Source: Sthenelais limicola
Taxonomy: Eukaryota > Annelida > Polychaeta > Phyllodocida > Sigalionidae
Assembly (NCBI GenBank): GCA_942159475.1
Contig: OW804095.1
Span: forward strand, 154,830,536 to 154,894,535
Length of the DNA stretch: 64,000 nucleotides
Reading direction: 5' to 3'
Below the pieces are notes generated by a model that was given only the letters and a program-made list of their open reading frames with translations, did no database searches and had not been told where the DNA came from. The first letter of the stretch is position 1. Every line of letters starts with the position of its first letter. The position numbers and the translations under genes were made by a program. Shown piece after piece: positions 10,119 through 21,029 of the stretch.

Positions 10119-11060
10119 ACAAATTCCATTTGGTCAAATTATTTTTAAATACAGACTTTAATGATCACACATTCCACATAGTCTACTACTGGGCTGATCA
10201 ACTCCCGGGCCAAGTTTACATATTCCCTGAAGTTTATATATTCCCTGAAGAACTGTAGAACGGAAACGTAGGAATCAGAACATCCGACTGACTTTAGTTT
10301 GACATAGTCAATAAAAACCAAGCTTATGAAAACTGCTGCTGTCTAGTTTTGGTACTTCACCGACTCAAAATTATATAAAATAGGTTTTATTCTGCAAACA
10401 AAGTCAGAAGAATAGAGTTTTAGCTTCTGTAAAGCAGTTCCTTCACTTTAGCCAGCAAATATTACTGGACAGAGTACAACTGATATATTACCTACCTTTA
10501 CACCTCCACTACTATAATAATAATTGCTAATATTATGGTGTATAGTTAATCTGATTTTATCACAAAGACCGATTCACATGAGTTGTGTCACACATAACAT
10601 TACGAACATTACGAACATTATGAACATTACGAACAATGCATAGTGCTATAGCTATGAGGACAAACAAAATTATAATACACTAAGTATTATACTGAACGAC
10701 GGACAATTTAAATAAGAACATTCACTCATTCTGACACTTATAAGTTTTAAACGTTTCATTTAATAGGACTACCCAGGAAGAACTGATCTCAGAGGATTAG
10801 TTTCCTATTCATGTACTTATTTTACCATGTCAGCATATGAATAAAAGTCTTTATATATATATACTAATTACTGTACATTTATGTATGGCTTGCCTCAATA
10901 CTTGCTCATCATATGATCATTGTTTGGTAGAATTACTAATCTGAAAATAAACAGTACAAGGTTAATAAGTTGGTTTTCGTGGTATTATTCAATACCATTA
11001 ATCAATAGTCGCAAGGTTACTGTGAGACTCATGTGTACACTAGATTTCTCTTCTATGTGT
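10119..11060. other. A/T-rich low-copy DNA
   Basis: Only a four-fold (CATTACGAA)-type run near 10,598-10,634 stands out. No supported gene, RNA or mobile element. Confidence 0.4.
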
Positions 11061-11488
11061 GGGTCAGATTTTCCGAAAATGTACAATTGGCGGCTCTACA
11101 CATTTAGGAAATGTTGCGAAATTAGGCTGAACAATGAAGAATACCGGGTATAGCTGAGAATATTTGGTATCGCATTGATTTATAGTATGTGCTCGGTTGT
11201 GTTAAACTGCATTTTGAAGCTTGTCTTAAATGTGGGTTATTTGAGAGGATTGGGGAGGGCCAATTGTACATTTTCTGAAGATGGCAGCTCTACACATTTA
11301 GGAATTTTTGCTAAATTAGGTAGAAAAATGAAGAATACCGGGTATATCAGAGTATTTTTGGCATCACATTGATTTATAGTATCAGTTTTGTTATGTTAAA
11401 CAGCATTTTGAAGCTCATTTTATTCTTAAATGTGGGTTATTTGAGAGGATTGGGGAAGTCCAAATGTACATTTTCTGAAGATCTGACC
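11061..11488 (-). mobile_element. MITE-1 tandem dimer
   Basis: Two MITE-1 bodies head to tail in reverse orientation. The first ends AATTGTACATTTTCTGAAG and the next body (GGCAGCTCTACACATTTAGG) starts at once, so one terminal repeat appears to be shared. Outer ends GGGTCAGATTTTCCG and CTGAAGATCTGACC are present. Confidence 0.8.
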
Positions 11489-11866
11489 TGTGTATACAAC
11501 AATTCACTCCCCATAACATAATCGTTGGATACATAATAGATCATTTGTTCTCTTGTTCATTCATTATATCTGAAGTGTTCTTATTTTTACATTTAATAAC
11601 GACTTAACCCTTCAATGGGGGGTCAACAGTAAGTCAGGATTAATTTACCCGGAGTGAGAGGGTTACGTGTGAGGCTCGAGTGTTTTAATTACTGAATTGT
11701 TAATAGCTTCAGGTGTGGGCTGAATGGTCCGGGGCCTAGTGTGCCGTGGGCCATTGTGGCGGTCCAAGGTGAGAGTGTTATAGCACCAACAATACGTGGC
11801 CATACATAATGCAGCAATTACTCTACCCTCTCCACGCTCACTCAACAGCCATAGCCACACGCAAAT
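11489..11866. other. Unannotated spacer
   Basis: No repeat or gene that I can support. Confidence 0.4.
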
Positions 11867-12273
11867 GTGATGTGCTTCAGGAAAATGAGTCATAAGTCGC
11901 AAAATTGATATTTTTCAAAGTGTTTTTTTCACAAGATCACATTATTGGAATGTTCTGATGTTTGGGAAGTTTATAACTGATAGCTATACCAATCGATGTA
12001 TTAAATTCCAGGACAATCAATGCAATATATTCTTCAGTTTTAAAGGTCTTCATATGGAGTACATTTAGTTACTTTACTGTTTATTGACCCCCAGAAATAT
12101 TGGAAACTTTTTTTTCAAATACGAAGATATCAAACTTAAAATCTAGAAATACTTATAAGATTATTGGACTGTTTACTACCATTGAAATCGGCTTGATCTC
12201 CTCTTTTAAAATATAATGATATCTCAAAATGTATTTTTTGCGACTTATGACTCATTTTCCTGAAACACATCAC
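11867..12273. mobile_element. MITE-2 copy (407 bp)
   Basis: Terminal inverted repeats of over 30 bp begin GTGATGTGCTTCAGGAAAAT and close with its inverse ending ACACATCAC. AAAT stands directly outside both ends in the same orientation, as it does at 42,211, suggesting a 4 bp target duplication or a fixed insertion motif. No coding capacity. Confidence 0.85.
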
Positions 12274-12301
12274 AAATAGCTTTATTTCACAAGTGATATG
12301 T

Positions 12302-12536
12302 GGGTCAGATTTTCAGAAAATGTACAATTCACCTTCACCAATCTTCTCACATAACCCAAAATTCAGATGAAAATAAAGTTCAAAATACAGCTCAACCTAA
12401 CCAAACAGATTGCTAGAATCAATGCAATGCCGAATATACCCGAATTTACCTAGTATCAAACCAATTGCAGCCTAAATTTGAAGAATTTTCTAAATGTGTA
12501 CAGCTGCCAATTGTGCATTTTCTGAAAATCTGACCA
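12302..12536 (+). mobile_element. MITE-1 copy 5
   Basis: Left end GGGTCAGATTTTCAGAAAAT, right end TTTTCTGAAAATCTGACC. It lies 28 bp after MITE-2 and is followed directly by a MITE-2 fragment. Confidence 0.85.
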
Positions 12537-12539
12537 ATG

Positions 12540-12662
12540 TGGTCCGTTTTAGGGAAATGAGTCACAAGTCGCAAAATAGGGATTTTGAGAAATCATCATA
12601 TTTGAAGAGAGGAGGAGATCAAGCTGATTCTCTAATGATAGTAAACACTAGGACACCTAATA
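12540..12662. mobile_element. MITE-2 fragment
   Basis: Begins near the terminal repeat (GGGAAATGAGTCACAAGTCG) and runs to AGTAAACACTAGGACACC, where it is cut by a solo R4 unit. Confidence 0.65.
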
Positions 12663-12666
12663 AGTG

Positions 12667-12757
12667 TCTGCCTCCCTCTCAGCTCCCCCGCCCTTGATAT
12701 AACCATATTAAATGTGTTGATAAGGGTGTAAAGCAACCAATCTCACTCACTCACCAA
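12667..12757. repeat. Solo R4 unit
   Basis: One complete unit of the 8.6-9.3 kb array, with G/T at the varying stem pair, inserted into a MITE-2 fragment. Confidence 0.8.
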
Positions 12758-13020
12758 CACAGTGCCTGCGTGTAAGCCCATACTCTATATACTACTCGTG
12801 AAGTGTAGTGAAAGTAGTATATGGAGATTGGGTGTGTAAGCAGGTGTGAGTAGTATATGGAGATTAGGGTAGTATAGGGACATGGGGCATGTAGGCAGGG
12901 ACATACTGACTGTTATTATATGTACTATAGTGTACTATATTATGTGCACTTTACATTCCAAAGTAGGAATTCCCAATGGAAGACCTAACTAAACAATGGT
13001 TTACTTAGATAGTTGGACAA
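12758..13020. other. Spacer with short duplication
   Basis: GTAGTATATGGAGATT occurs twice (12,815-12,866). Otherwise unremarkable. Confidence 0.4.
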
Positions 13021-13072
13021 CCCTACTGTATAACATCTTCAGCAATAAAAGAATCCTTGAATTGAATTGAAG
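13021..13072 (+). mobile_element. Non-LTR-type 3' tail
   Basis: AATAAAAGAATCCTTGAATTG with a short (TTGAA)n tail. The same ending is seen inverted at 19,489, 21,501 and 43,546, so it is the 3' end of a dispersed LINE or SINE family. No coding part is visible upstream. Confidence 0.5.
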
Positions 13073-13211
13073 TATAAGTAAGGATTTCATGAAGCGACTT
13101 CGCAAAATCCTCCAAAATTTTGGTCTAGTGACTTTCAGATGTGTTGGAAAACATGGAGCAAACAGTAAAATATCTTTAGATTTGACTGACGTTAGCTGAG
13201 ATTGCATCTAT

Positions 13212-13998
13212 AAGAGAGGGTTATACCCTATACACCCTGGTAGAGAGGGTTATACCCTATATACCCTGGTAGAGAGGGTTATACCCTATATACCCTGGTA
13301 GAGAGGGTTATACCCTATATACCCTGGTAGAGAGGGTTATACCCTATACACCCTGGTAGAGAGGGTTATACCCTATATACCCTGGTAGAGAGGGTTATAC
13401 CCTATATACCCTGGTAGAGAGGGTTATACCCTATACACCCTGGTAGAGAGGGTTATACCCTATATACCCTGGTAGAGAGGGTTATACCCTATACACCCTG
13501 GTAGAGAGGGTTATACCCTATATACCCTGGTAGAGAGGGTTATACCCTATATACCCTGGTAGAGAGGGTTATACCCTATACACCCTGGTAGAGAGGGTTA
13601 TACCCTATATACCCTGGTAGAGAGGGTTATACCCTGTACACCCTGGTAGAGAGGGTTATACCCTATATACCCTGGTAGAGAGGGTTATACCCTATACACC
13701 CTGGTAGAGAGGGTTATACCCTATACACCCTGGTAGAGAGGGTTATACCCTATACACCCTGGTAGAGAGGGTTATACCCTATACACCCTGGTAGAGAGGG
13801 TTATACCCTATACACCCTGGTAGAGAGGGTTATACCCTATACACCCTGGTAGAGAGGGTTATACCCTATACACCCTGGTAGAGAGGGTTATACCCTATAC
13901 ACCCTGGTAGAGAGGGTTATACCCTGTACACCCTGGTAGAGAGGGTTATACCCTGTACACCCTGGTAGAGAGGGTTATACCCTATACACCCTAGTAGA
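13212..13998. repeat. 29 bp minisatellite
   Basis: About 27 copies of TAGAGAGGGTTATACCCTAT + ACACCCTGG. Each unit holds the short palindrome AGGGTTATACCCT. In the left half the TATATACC and TATACACC variants are interspersed; the right half is almost uniformly TACACC. Direct repeats without spacers, so not a CRISPR array. Confidence 0.97.
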
Positions 13999-14310
13999 GT
14001 ATATACCCTGGTAGCTATGTATAGACACTGGAGGAGATGCAGTGATGTAGTCAGCGCCCTCTCACGCTGAGTGGCCGCATCACGCGATGCTGGACAGCCT
14101 ACATGTCCGCCCCACACAGTGGTCAGTGTCACGCTAGGGCAAGTAGTGGTCAACCTCTCACTCAAATCTACTTCATCAAATCTATATTTAGACTAGCAAG
14201 TTATTCTCCCCTAAATTAGCCCTGGACCAATATATGTACAAGTGGAGTGACCTGGGGTTGGAGTGAAAAAGGTAGATAGGGTGGAGTGGGTGGAACCTCA
14301 AACCCTGCAA

Positions 14311-14640
14311 CGCAGTTCTTTCTTTTAAAAAAATGTGTTTACCAGTGCAAGATCAGCGCAATGGTGGTTTTCCTCCAGTAACCATGGAGAAGACGTGCAT
14401 CTGTAGGGTTTTTAAATCCACATGCTTAATGCGGTTACAAACCAAATGCATGATGGGAATGAGAAAGTCTTGTTCAATTGAAACATGTAAAATACATGGA
14501 TATTGACATTGGAGCACCGATAAATATATTCCACGCTAAATATGGCATGTTTCTATAGATTTTACACTGACATACAACTCAAATAATTACATGCGAATCA
14601 TGATGCAAGATGGCGGACATGCTAAGGCCTTAGTGTTTTA
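14311..14640 (+). repeat. R3 dispersed repeat, copy 1
   Basis: Shares ATGCATGATGGGAA, GAGCACCGATAAATA, GGCATGTTTCTATAGATTTT and a final CAAGATGGCGGACATGC with copies at 43.3 and 62.3 kb. Non-coding; class unknown. The ATGGCGG word near its right end resembles a YY1 site. Confidence 0.6.
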
Positions 14641-14880
14641 CAAACTGGGTTCCGTTTAGCTCCACTATGTGCTTCGATCTATAGCAGTATATGTCTATAG
14701 CCGTCAGTTTCATGTGAGAATTGTATTCAGGAGCCGTATTGTGTAACTCCGACCTATAGTGTGTGCGTGCAGTGGAATCCAGGTCAGAGTTTTACAGGAA
14801 AGTGTGACGATGTGGTGTGTGGAGCTATAGTGTGGAGGGTTGCGTGGTCAGAGCCATCTAGTGGCGGCCAGGGAAGTGGA
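14641..14880. other. Unannotated spacer
   Basis: Holds the CTCF-like core listed next. No gene supported. Confidence 0.4.
14853..14864 (-). promoter_or_regulatory. CTCF-like core motif
   Basis: The reverse complement CCACTAGATGGC fits CCASYAGRKGGC exactly. Binding not shown. Confidence 0.25.
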
Positions 14881-14904
14881 ACAAGGCTAGAGAGGGCAGG
14901 AGAA

Positions 14905-15292
14905 TGCACCCCCTCCCTCCCTCCCTCCTCCTTAAACCCCCTCCCCTCAGTCCCCTCCCTCCTCCTTCCCTATGAATTCTCACTGACAGACACTCTCTCT
15001 CTCGCTACTCTCTCCCCTCTTACTCTCTCCTCTCGCTTCCTCTCCTCTCTCTCTTCCTCTCCTCCCTCACTCCCTCACTCTCTCCTCTCCTTATCTGTCC
15101 TCCCTCTCGTCACTCTCACTTCGCTATTTCTCTCCTCTCTTCTCTCTCCTCTGTCTCTCCTCGTTCTTTCCTCCCTCTCTGTCTCCTCCCTCTCTGTCTC
15201 TTCTCTTTGTGTCTACTCTCTCCCTCTCTTCTCTCTCCTCTTTCTCCTCTCTCTCTCTCTTCTCTCCCTCCCCTCCCTCTTTCTCCCACCAT
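14905..15292. repeat. CT-rich low-complexity tract
   Basis: Imperfect CTCTCC/CTCCCTC repeats. The 177-codon frame over it is a composition artefact. Confidence 0.85.
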
Positions 15293-15950
15293 AAGGTCAA
15301 GTCACACTTTCTATATTTAAATTACGCCAGAACGCGTTGCTTGGGCACCAGGACTCGTTGCTAGGGCGTTCAGAATGAGGTGACAGAGAGTAGATGGACT
15401 GTCACCTCCCGGTCCATAACTGTCACCTCTCTGTCACCTCCCTGTCACCGCTCTGTCACCTCCCTGTCACCTCCCTGTCACACGAGGTGTGAAGTGACAG
15501 CTATAAACCGCCCTGTACTGAGGGCGATAATGAAGTTATTGACGGCAAACTGCTTAGTCATGGTGCGATGGGGTTCAGTCAGTGCATTACAGGCAGATAT
15601 GGGATCTCTGTGTCTGTCCTCCAATGTTCTATTAATTCTCTCTATTTGTCCCACCCCCTCCCTGACTTGCCTCTCTATTCTTTCTATATCTCTCCTTTTA
15701 CTTCTGTCAAATGCTCTCCCTTCCCTGTTGCTCGTCTCTTCCCGGCTTCATCAGCTTCAGCTTCAGCTGTCTTCTACCTCCTTGTCTCCTCTCTCTTCTG
15801 GTGTCTTTATGCAGTCTTCTATCCTATGTATTCCCTGTCTTCTATTTCCTTCTCTCCTCTACTTCTCTTCCTTCTCTTCCCCCCATCTCCCCTCAGCCTG
15901 CCTCTCAGCTTCCTCTGCTTCTTCTGTTGTATATTCAATCTCACCTCTAA
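15293..15950. other. Spacer with CACCTCCCTGT repeats
   Basis: TGTCACCTCCC occurs about six times at 15,401-15,481, followed by pyrimidine-rich DNA that leads into the 21 bp array. Confidence 0.5.
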
Positions 15951-16878
15951 CCATGTCTCCTCTCTCTTCTGGCCTGTCTCCTCTCTCTTCTGGCCTGTCT
16001 CCTCTCTCTTCTGGCCTGTCTCCTCTCTATTCTGGCCTGTCTCCTCTCTCTTCTGGCCTGTCTCCTCTCTATTCTGGCCTGTCTCCTCTCTATTCTGGCC
16101 TGTCTCCTCTCTATTCTGGTCTGTCTCCTCTCTCTTCTGGCATGTCTCCTCTCTATACTGGTCTGTCTCCTCTCTATTCTGGCCTGTCTCCTCTCTATGC
16201 TGGCCTGTCTCCTCTCTATTCTGACCTGTCTCCTCTCTATTCTGGTCTGTCTCCTCTCTATTCTGGTCTGTCTCCTCTCTATTCTGGCCCGTCTCCTCTC
16301 TATACTGGCCTGTCTCCTCTCTATTCTGGCCCGTCTCCTCTCTATACTGGCCTGTCTCCTCTCTATTCTGACCTGTCTCCTCCCTATTCTGGCCTGTCTC
16401 CTCTCAATACTGGCCTGTCTCCTCTCTATTCTGACCTGTCTCCTCCCTATTCTGGCCTGTCTCCTCTCTATTCTGGCTTGTCTCCTCTCAATTCTGACCT
16501 GTCTCCTCTCAATTCTGGCTTGTCTCCTCTCTATTCTGGCGTGTCTCCTCTCTATTGTGGCCTGTCTCCTCTCTATTGTGGCCTGTCTCCTCTCTATTCT
16601 GGCTTGTCTCCTCTCTATTCTGACCTGTCTCCTCTCTATTCTGGCCTGTCTCCTCTCTATTCTGGTCTGTCTCCTCTCTGTTCTGGCTTGTCTCCTCCCT
16701 ATTCTGGCCTGTCTCCTCTCTATTCTGGTCTGTCTCCTCTCTATTCTGACCTGTCTCCTCTCTATTCTGGCCTGTCTCCTCTCTATTCTGGCCTGTCTCC
16801 TCTCTATTCTGACCTGTCTCCTCTCTATTCTGGTCTGTCTCCTCTCTATTCTGACCTGTCTCCTCTCTATTCTGGTTT
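15951..16878. repeat. 21 bp minisatellite, ~44 units
   Basis: Unit TCTGGCCTGTCTCCTCTCTAT with variants at the GGCC/GACC/GGTC positions. No indel is visible, so all three forward frames stay open for over 900 bp; one reads as an SGLSPLY heptad. With all frames open, the frame is no evidence of coding. Confidence 0.95.
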
Positions 16879-17085
16879 GTTCATACGCTGCCTTCTATCC
16901 TCTATCTTCTATTCCCTGTATTCCTTCCTCTGCTTCTCTTCATTCTCTTTCCCCCATCTCCCCTCAGTCTGCCTCTTAGCTTCAATCTCGCCCCATCTAT
17001 AGCTTATATTTGATTCTCCCTCTATATAGAGTTGTGCCAGACACAATCAGACACGACCATTAAGCTGCTACTAGCAGCAGCAGTG
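16879..17085. other. Spacer
   Basis: Partly duplicates pyrimidine-rich words seen at 15,820-15,930 (CTTCTATTCCCTG, CCCCCATCTCCCCTCAG). No gene. Confidence 0.4.
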
Positions 17086-17530
17086 GACAAGTGTACAATT
17101 ATACACACTAACGGCCTGATAGACTATTAGCACTGGTGCCCGGGGGAATGGGGGAGTGGGGAAGGGGGGGAGTGGGGAAGAGGGGGTAAGAGGGGGGAGT
17201 GGGGGAGTGGGGAAGGGGGGGAGTGGGGAAGAGGGGGTAAGAGGGGGGAGTGGGGGAGAGGAGGAGTGGGGAAGTGTACAATTATACGCACTAACGGCCT
17301 GATAGACTATTAGCACTGGTGCCCGGGGGAATGGGGGAGTGGGGAGTGGGGGAGTGGGGAAGGGGGGGAGTGGGGAAGAGGGGGTAAGAGGGGGGAGTGG
17401 GGGAGTGGGGAAGGGGGGGGAGTGGGGAAGAGGGGGTAAGAGGGGGGAGTGGGGGAGAGGAGGAGTGGGGAAGTGTACAATTATACGCACTAACGGCCTG
17501 ATAGACTATTAGGCACTGGTGCCCGGGGGA
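17086..17530. repeat. ~185 bp higher-order repeat, three units
   Basis: Each unit begins AAGTGTACAATTATACNCAC, continues AACGGCCTGATAGACTATTAG and GGTGCCCGGGGGAATG, then a GGGGGAGTG run. A degenerate fourth head (GTTAATAGCCTGATAAACTA) lies at 18,057. Confidence 0.9.
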
Positions 17531-18010
17531 ATGGGGGAGAGGGGAGTGGGGGAGTGGGGAAGAGGGGGGAGTGGGGAAGAGGGGGAGTGGGGAAGAGGGG
17601 GGAGTGGGGAAGAGGGGGGAGTGGGGAAGAGGGGGAGTGGGGAAGAGGGGGAGTGGGGAATGGGGGAGAGAGAAGAGGGGGAGAGAGAAGTGGGGGAGTG
17701 GGGAAGAGGGGAGATACAAGAGGAGGAGTGGGGAAGAGGGGAGATACAAGAGGAGGAGTTGGGAAGAGGGGGAGTGGGGAAGAGGGGGAGTGGGGAAGAG
17801 GGGGAGGGAAGAAAAGTGATTAGTAGGGAGGGGAGAGAGAGAGTGGGGGAGAGATGAGAGAGAGGGGAGAGAGAAGAGAAAGAGAGGGAGAGGAGGGAGG
17901 ATTGAGGGAGAGAGAGGAGAAAGAGAAGAGAAATAGAGAGAGAGGAAGAGAGGAGAAAGAAAGAAGGAGAACAGAAAGAGAAGAAAGAGAGAGAGAGAGA
18001 GGGGGGAAAG
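17531..18010. repeat. GA/GGGGA purine tract
   Basis: GGGGAAGAGGGGGAGT words give way to GAGAGAAGAG. Long homopurine strand; G-quadruplex and triplex potential. Encoded Gly/Glu/Arg-rich frames are artefacts. Confidence 0.9.
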
Positions 18011-18213
18011 GGAGGCAAGTTATAGGGAAGATACAGAGCTGTTGTGGAGCGGGAGACGTTAATAGCCTGATAAACTATTAGGTAAGAGAGCCTGAGGGAG
18101 GTGGAGAGAGAGGCCTGTGCTGGAGGGTGTGTGTAACTGTGCTAGCTTTGATGTCAGTGTGGGGAAGGTGCAGGGCATCCAGTAGTTACATGCAGTAAGA
18201 CACAGTAACAACT

Positions 18214-19127
18214 AGGGGGTGTGGGGGCATTACAGGGGTGTGGGGGCAGTCTAGGGGGTGTGGGGGCATTACAGTGGTGTGGGGGCAGTCTAGGGGGTGT
18301 GGGGGCATTACAGTGGTGTGGGGGCAGTCTAGGGGGTGTGGGGGCATTACAGTGGTGTGGGGGCAGTCTAGGGTGTGTGGGGGGCATTACAGTGGTGTGG
18401 GGGCAGTCTAGGGTGTGTGGGGGGCATTACAGTGGTGTGGGGGCATTACAGGGGTGTGGGGGCATTACAGGGGTGTGGGGGCATTACAGGGGTGTGGGGG
18501 CATTACAGGGGTGTGGGGGCATTACAGTGGTGTGGGGGCAGTCTAGGGGGTGTGGGGCATTACAGTGGTGTGGGGGCATTACAGTGGTGTGGGGGCATTA
18601 CAGTGGTGTGGGGGCAGTCTAGGGGGTGTGGGGGCATTACAGGGGTGTGGGGGCATTACAGTGGTGTGGGGGCAGTCTAGGGGGTGTGGGGGCATTACAG
18701 TGGTGTGGGGGCAGTCTAGGGGGTGTGGGGGCATTACAGTGGTGTGGGGGCAGTCTAGGGGGTGTGGGGGCATTACAGTGGTGTGGGGGCAGTCTAGGGT
18801 GTGTGTGGGGCATTACAGTGGTGTGGGGGCAGTCTAGGGTGTGTGGGGGCATTACAGTGGTGTGGGGGCATTACAGGGGTGTGGGGGCAGTCTAGGGGGT
18901 GTGGGGGCATTACAGGGGTGTGGGGGCAGTCTAGGGGGTGTGGGGGAATTACAATGGTGTGGGGGCAGTCTAGGGGGGTGTGGGGGCATTACAGGGGTGT
19001 GGGGGCAGTCTAGGGGGTGTGGGGGCATTACAGGGGTGTGGGGGCAGTCTAGGGGGTGTGGGGGCATTACAGTGGTGTGGGGGCAGTCTAGGGGGTGTGG
19101 GGGCATTACAGTGGTGTGGGGCAGTGC
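18214..19127. repeat. G-rich minisatellite of two alternating 19 bp half-units
   Basis: GTGTGGGGGCATTACAGTG and GTGTGGGGGCAGTCTAGGG alternate with local runs of one type. About 48 half-units; a GGGGG run every 19 bp gives strong G-quadruplex potential on the + strand. Confidence 0.97.
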
Positions 19128-19356
19128 CCAGTCTTACTATGGTCGCTTGGGGCTCCAGACAACCCTTACAAGTATCAGGCAGACATGGCCCTGGCACCAA
19201 CCATCTCTCTATTACAGTTATCTACCATCTGAGTTACTAGAGATGCCTGGTACTACAGCCTCCATATTGAATGTCTGGTGTTCGACCCTTATATTAGTAA
19301 AGAGTAGATCAAACCCTAGAAAAAATAATACATATAACTGCATTTCTTCAACTTAA
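19128..19356 (+). other. Protein-like fragment, unrecognised
   Basis: Directly after the minisatellite, one frame reads WSLGAPDNPYKYQADMALAP and stays open to a TGA at about 19,229; another is open to 19,356. An AG (GTGCCCAG) precedes it but with no pyrimidine tract, and I find no donor. Possibly an exon relic; family unknown. Confidence 0.12.
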
Positions 19357-19488
19357 GCTGAAAATAGCATTGTCAAATGTTATGTTTATGGAAAATAAAA
19401 TGAAAATCAAATCAGACCCTCTGAGCTACCTTTGCCTAGAGTCTCTCTATTACTTGTCCGATGGACGACCCTCAGAGCTGGCCACATT
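19357..19488. other. Unannotated spacer
   Basis: Nothing supported. Confidence 0.4.
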
Positions 19489-19530
19489 CAATTCAATTCA
19501 ATTCAATTCAAGAATTCTTTTATTGTATAT
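19489..19530 (-). mobile_element. Non-LTR-type 3' tail (inverted)
   Basis: (ATTCA)n followed by AGAATTCTTTTATTGTATA; its reverse complement is the AATAAAAGAATTCTTGAATTG ending seen at 13,044. Confidence 0.5.
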
Positions 19531-20345
19531 GGTCTTATTACAATGAAGTGATTCAACTTATTTAATAGACAATTGTCCAGATAGTTCTTCCGCTGAGTGC
19601 CTAGGGAAGATTAAATCTATTCTTTCCTCCAAATCCTTCCAATACGGAGAGTGTTGCAGCCCAAGTACACCATCCTACATACACTACCACTCAATCATTG
19701 CCTGCCGGTGCGGGTTTGATGGTCCATTAATTACCAAGTAATACTAATTAACACTAGTTGCACTAATTGGGCGATAATAGGGCGGCACAGCGCCACCCAG
19801 GAACCAGTTGTGGAAACAGTAGAGTTGAACCCAGGACCCAGTACCTACACAGGTGCTTCCTGTGTGTGCTACTCATTACCCACTCCACCAGCAGCGCTCC
19901 CCTCCACTCCACCAGCCCTCTCCCCTTGTTATCACACCAGTGTGATTAGCATCATTAGTGCTATAATAATGTTATTATCGCACGCTAGGCCATCAAGCCA
20001 AGCCAAGAATGATTTATACCAACATACCGATGGTAGAGGGAAAGCTTTTGCACGGGTTTATGTCTGAATCATATCAGAAATAAACGGTAAAAAATAATTA
20101 GAATGCTGATGTAACTCTCAAATAATTATTGTCTATTGTCAGTTACTTTCTTTTGAATTTGTTTACAATGCATGAAAGATGAAGCGAAAAGGTCTCACTG
20201 TTTGGGTTTATTGAAATATTGACAGATTGATTGCTTATGTGTTAAATCTCGGCACCAGGGCACTATCTAGCGCTGTGTGTTTATTCACCTGATTAAATGT
20301 GTTATTCATTCACTAATTATGTCTCTGATTAAATATGTTTATATT
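19531..20345. other. Low-copy DNA with one tRNA-like relic
   Basis: The tRNA-like relic at 19,822-19,890 is listed separately. TTCACTAATTATG-type words are duplicated just before the splice-like site at 20,376. No gene supported. Confidence 0.4.
19822..19890 (-). other. tRNA-derived SINE relic
   Basis: On the minus strand an A-box-like TGGTGGAGTGGG is followed about 60 nt later by a B-box-like GGGTTCAACTC. The arms between do not fold as a tRNA. Confidence 0.35.
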
Positions 20346-20413
20346 CACTAATTATGTTCACTTTTCTCTGTTGCAGGTAAGTGCTCGGGAACATGAAGCG
20401 TGGGTCCGTGAGT
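20346..20413 (+). promoter_or_regulatory. Putative recursive splice site RS1 with RS-exon
   Basis: Seen: branch-point-like CACTAAT about 26 nt before the AG; TTCACTTTTCTCTGTTGCAG ending at 20,376; GTAAGTG follows with no gap. A second consensus donor, GTGAGTAAAA, begins at 20,408, giving a 31 nt potential exon (20,377-20,407). Known: in recursive splicing a 3' site directly joined to a 5' site lets a long intron be removed in steps, and a downstream donor defines an RS-exon. Inference: the + strand here is intronic. The exon frame is open (VSAREHEAWV), so a normal microexon is also possible. Confidence 0.55.
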
Positions 20414-20870
20414 AAAATATCAAATAAAAATAAATCCCGCGGGAACTGTGGGGGTATTTCACTTTTTACCCAACACCAAATAACGGTAGGGGGAACCTCT
20501 GGTGTATGTAAGGCCGGCTGAGCCATAGAGACTCCGACTGCTTTATGATGTCTAGTAATTCTCAAATTGTTTAAATATTTGATTAGTACTTTTTCTCTAA
20601 GATTTCTGATATGCTGAGAACTATTATCATGTAACTGATAAAATGCTATCAATAAAGAAAACAAACAAACAAAAGATATAGCCTCTTTGTAGGATTATTT
20701 TAGGCCTGTTTAGTGTCCAATCAGCTCATGTACCACATTGCCAGACACTATTTTTAATATCTGATATTTAATAAGTGATTGTCCATCCAGAATTATCAGT
20801 AATCTTATCTTTTTTAATATAATATAAAGCTTGAAGTATACATAATAGTAAAGTCAGTTTGACTTTCACA
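20414..20870. other. Unannotated intron-like DNA
   Basis: A/T-rich. A minus-strand frame of 111 codons covers 20,329-20,664 but shows no recognisable domain and overlaps the RS1 signals; I do not call it. Confidence 0.4.
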
Positions 20871-20882
20871 TAAAAAAGATTG

Positions 20883-20953
20883 GCCTAGAAAGGGAATCGA
20901 ACCCGGGACCTTTAGATTTAGTGCCAATGCTCTACCTACTGAGCTATCCAGAC
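20883..20953 (-). other. tRNA-like sequence / SINE head
   Basis: 71 nt on the minus strand. The seven acceptor pairs close (two G:T), the D arm GCTC/GAGC is intact, A box TAGCTCAGTAGG and B box GGTTCGATTCC both match the Pol III consensus. The anticodon arm has only three of five pairs and two T-arm pairs fail, so a functional tRNA is unlikely. A CCA follows the acceptor. Best read as a tRNA-derived SINE or tRNA pseudogene. Confidence 0.6.
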
Positions 20954-21029
20954 TGCAGTAGAGCAGTGGGTAACAACCAGGTTCTACCACCCAGGTCACT
21001 ACATAAGTTTTCTCTATATATGATATAAC

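Noticed and set aside
13212..13998. CRISPR-like regular repeats
   Set aside because: Direct head-to-tail units without spacers in a eukaryotic context.
15380..17002. 540-codon frame with SGLSPLY heptads
   Set aside because: All three forward frames are open across a 21 bp array; 5' and 3' parts are pyrimidine-rich filler and no family is recognisable.
18057..18095. TATTAG|GTAAGAG as a ratchet site
   Set aside because: Purine-rich upstream; no acceptor features.
20329..20664. 111-codon minus-strand frame
   Set aside because: No domain or protein-like motif recognised, and it is antisense to the RS1 signals.
20883..20953. Functional tRNA gene (apparent anticodon TAA)
   Set aside because: Anticodon and T stems do not close; better read as a SINE head or pseudogene.
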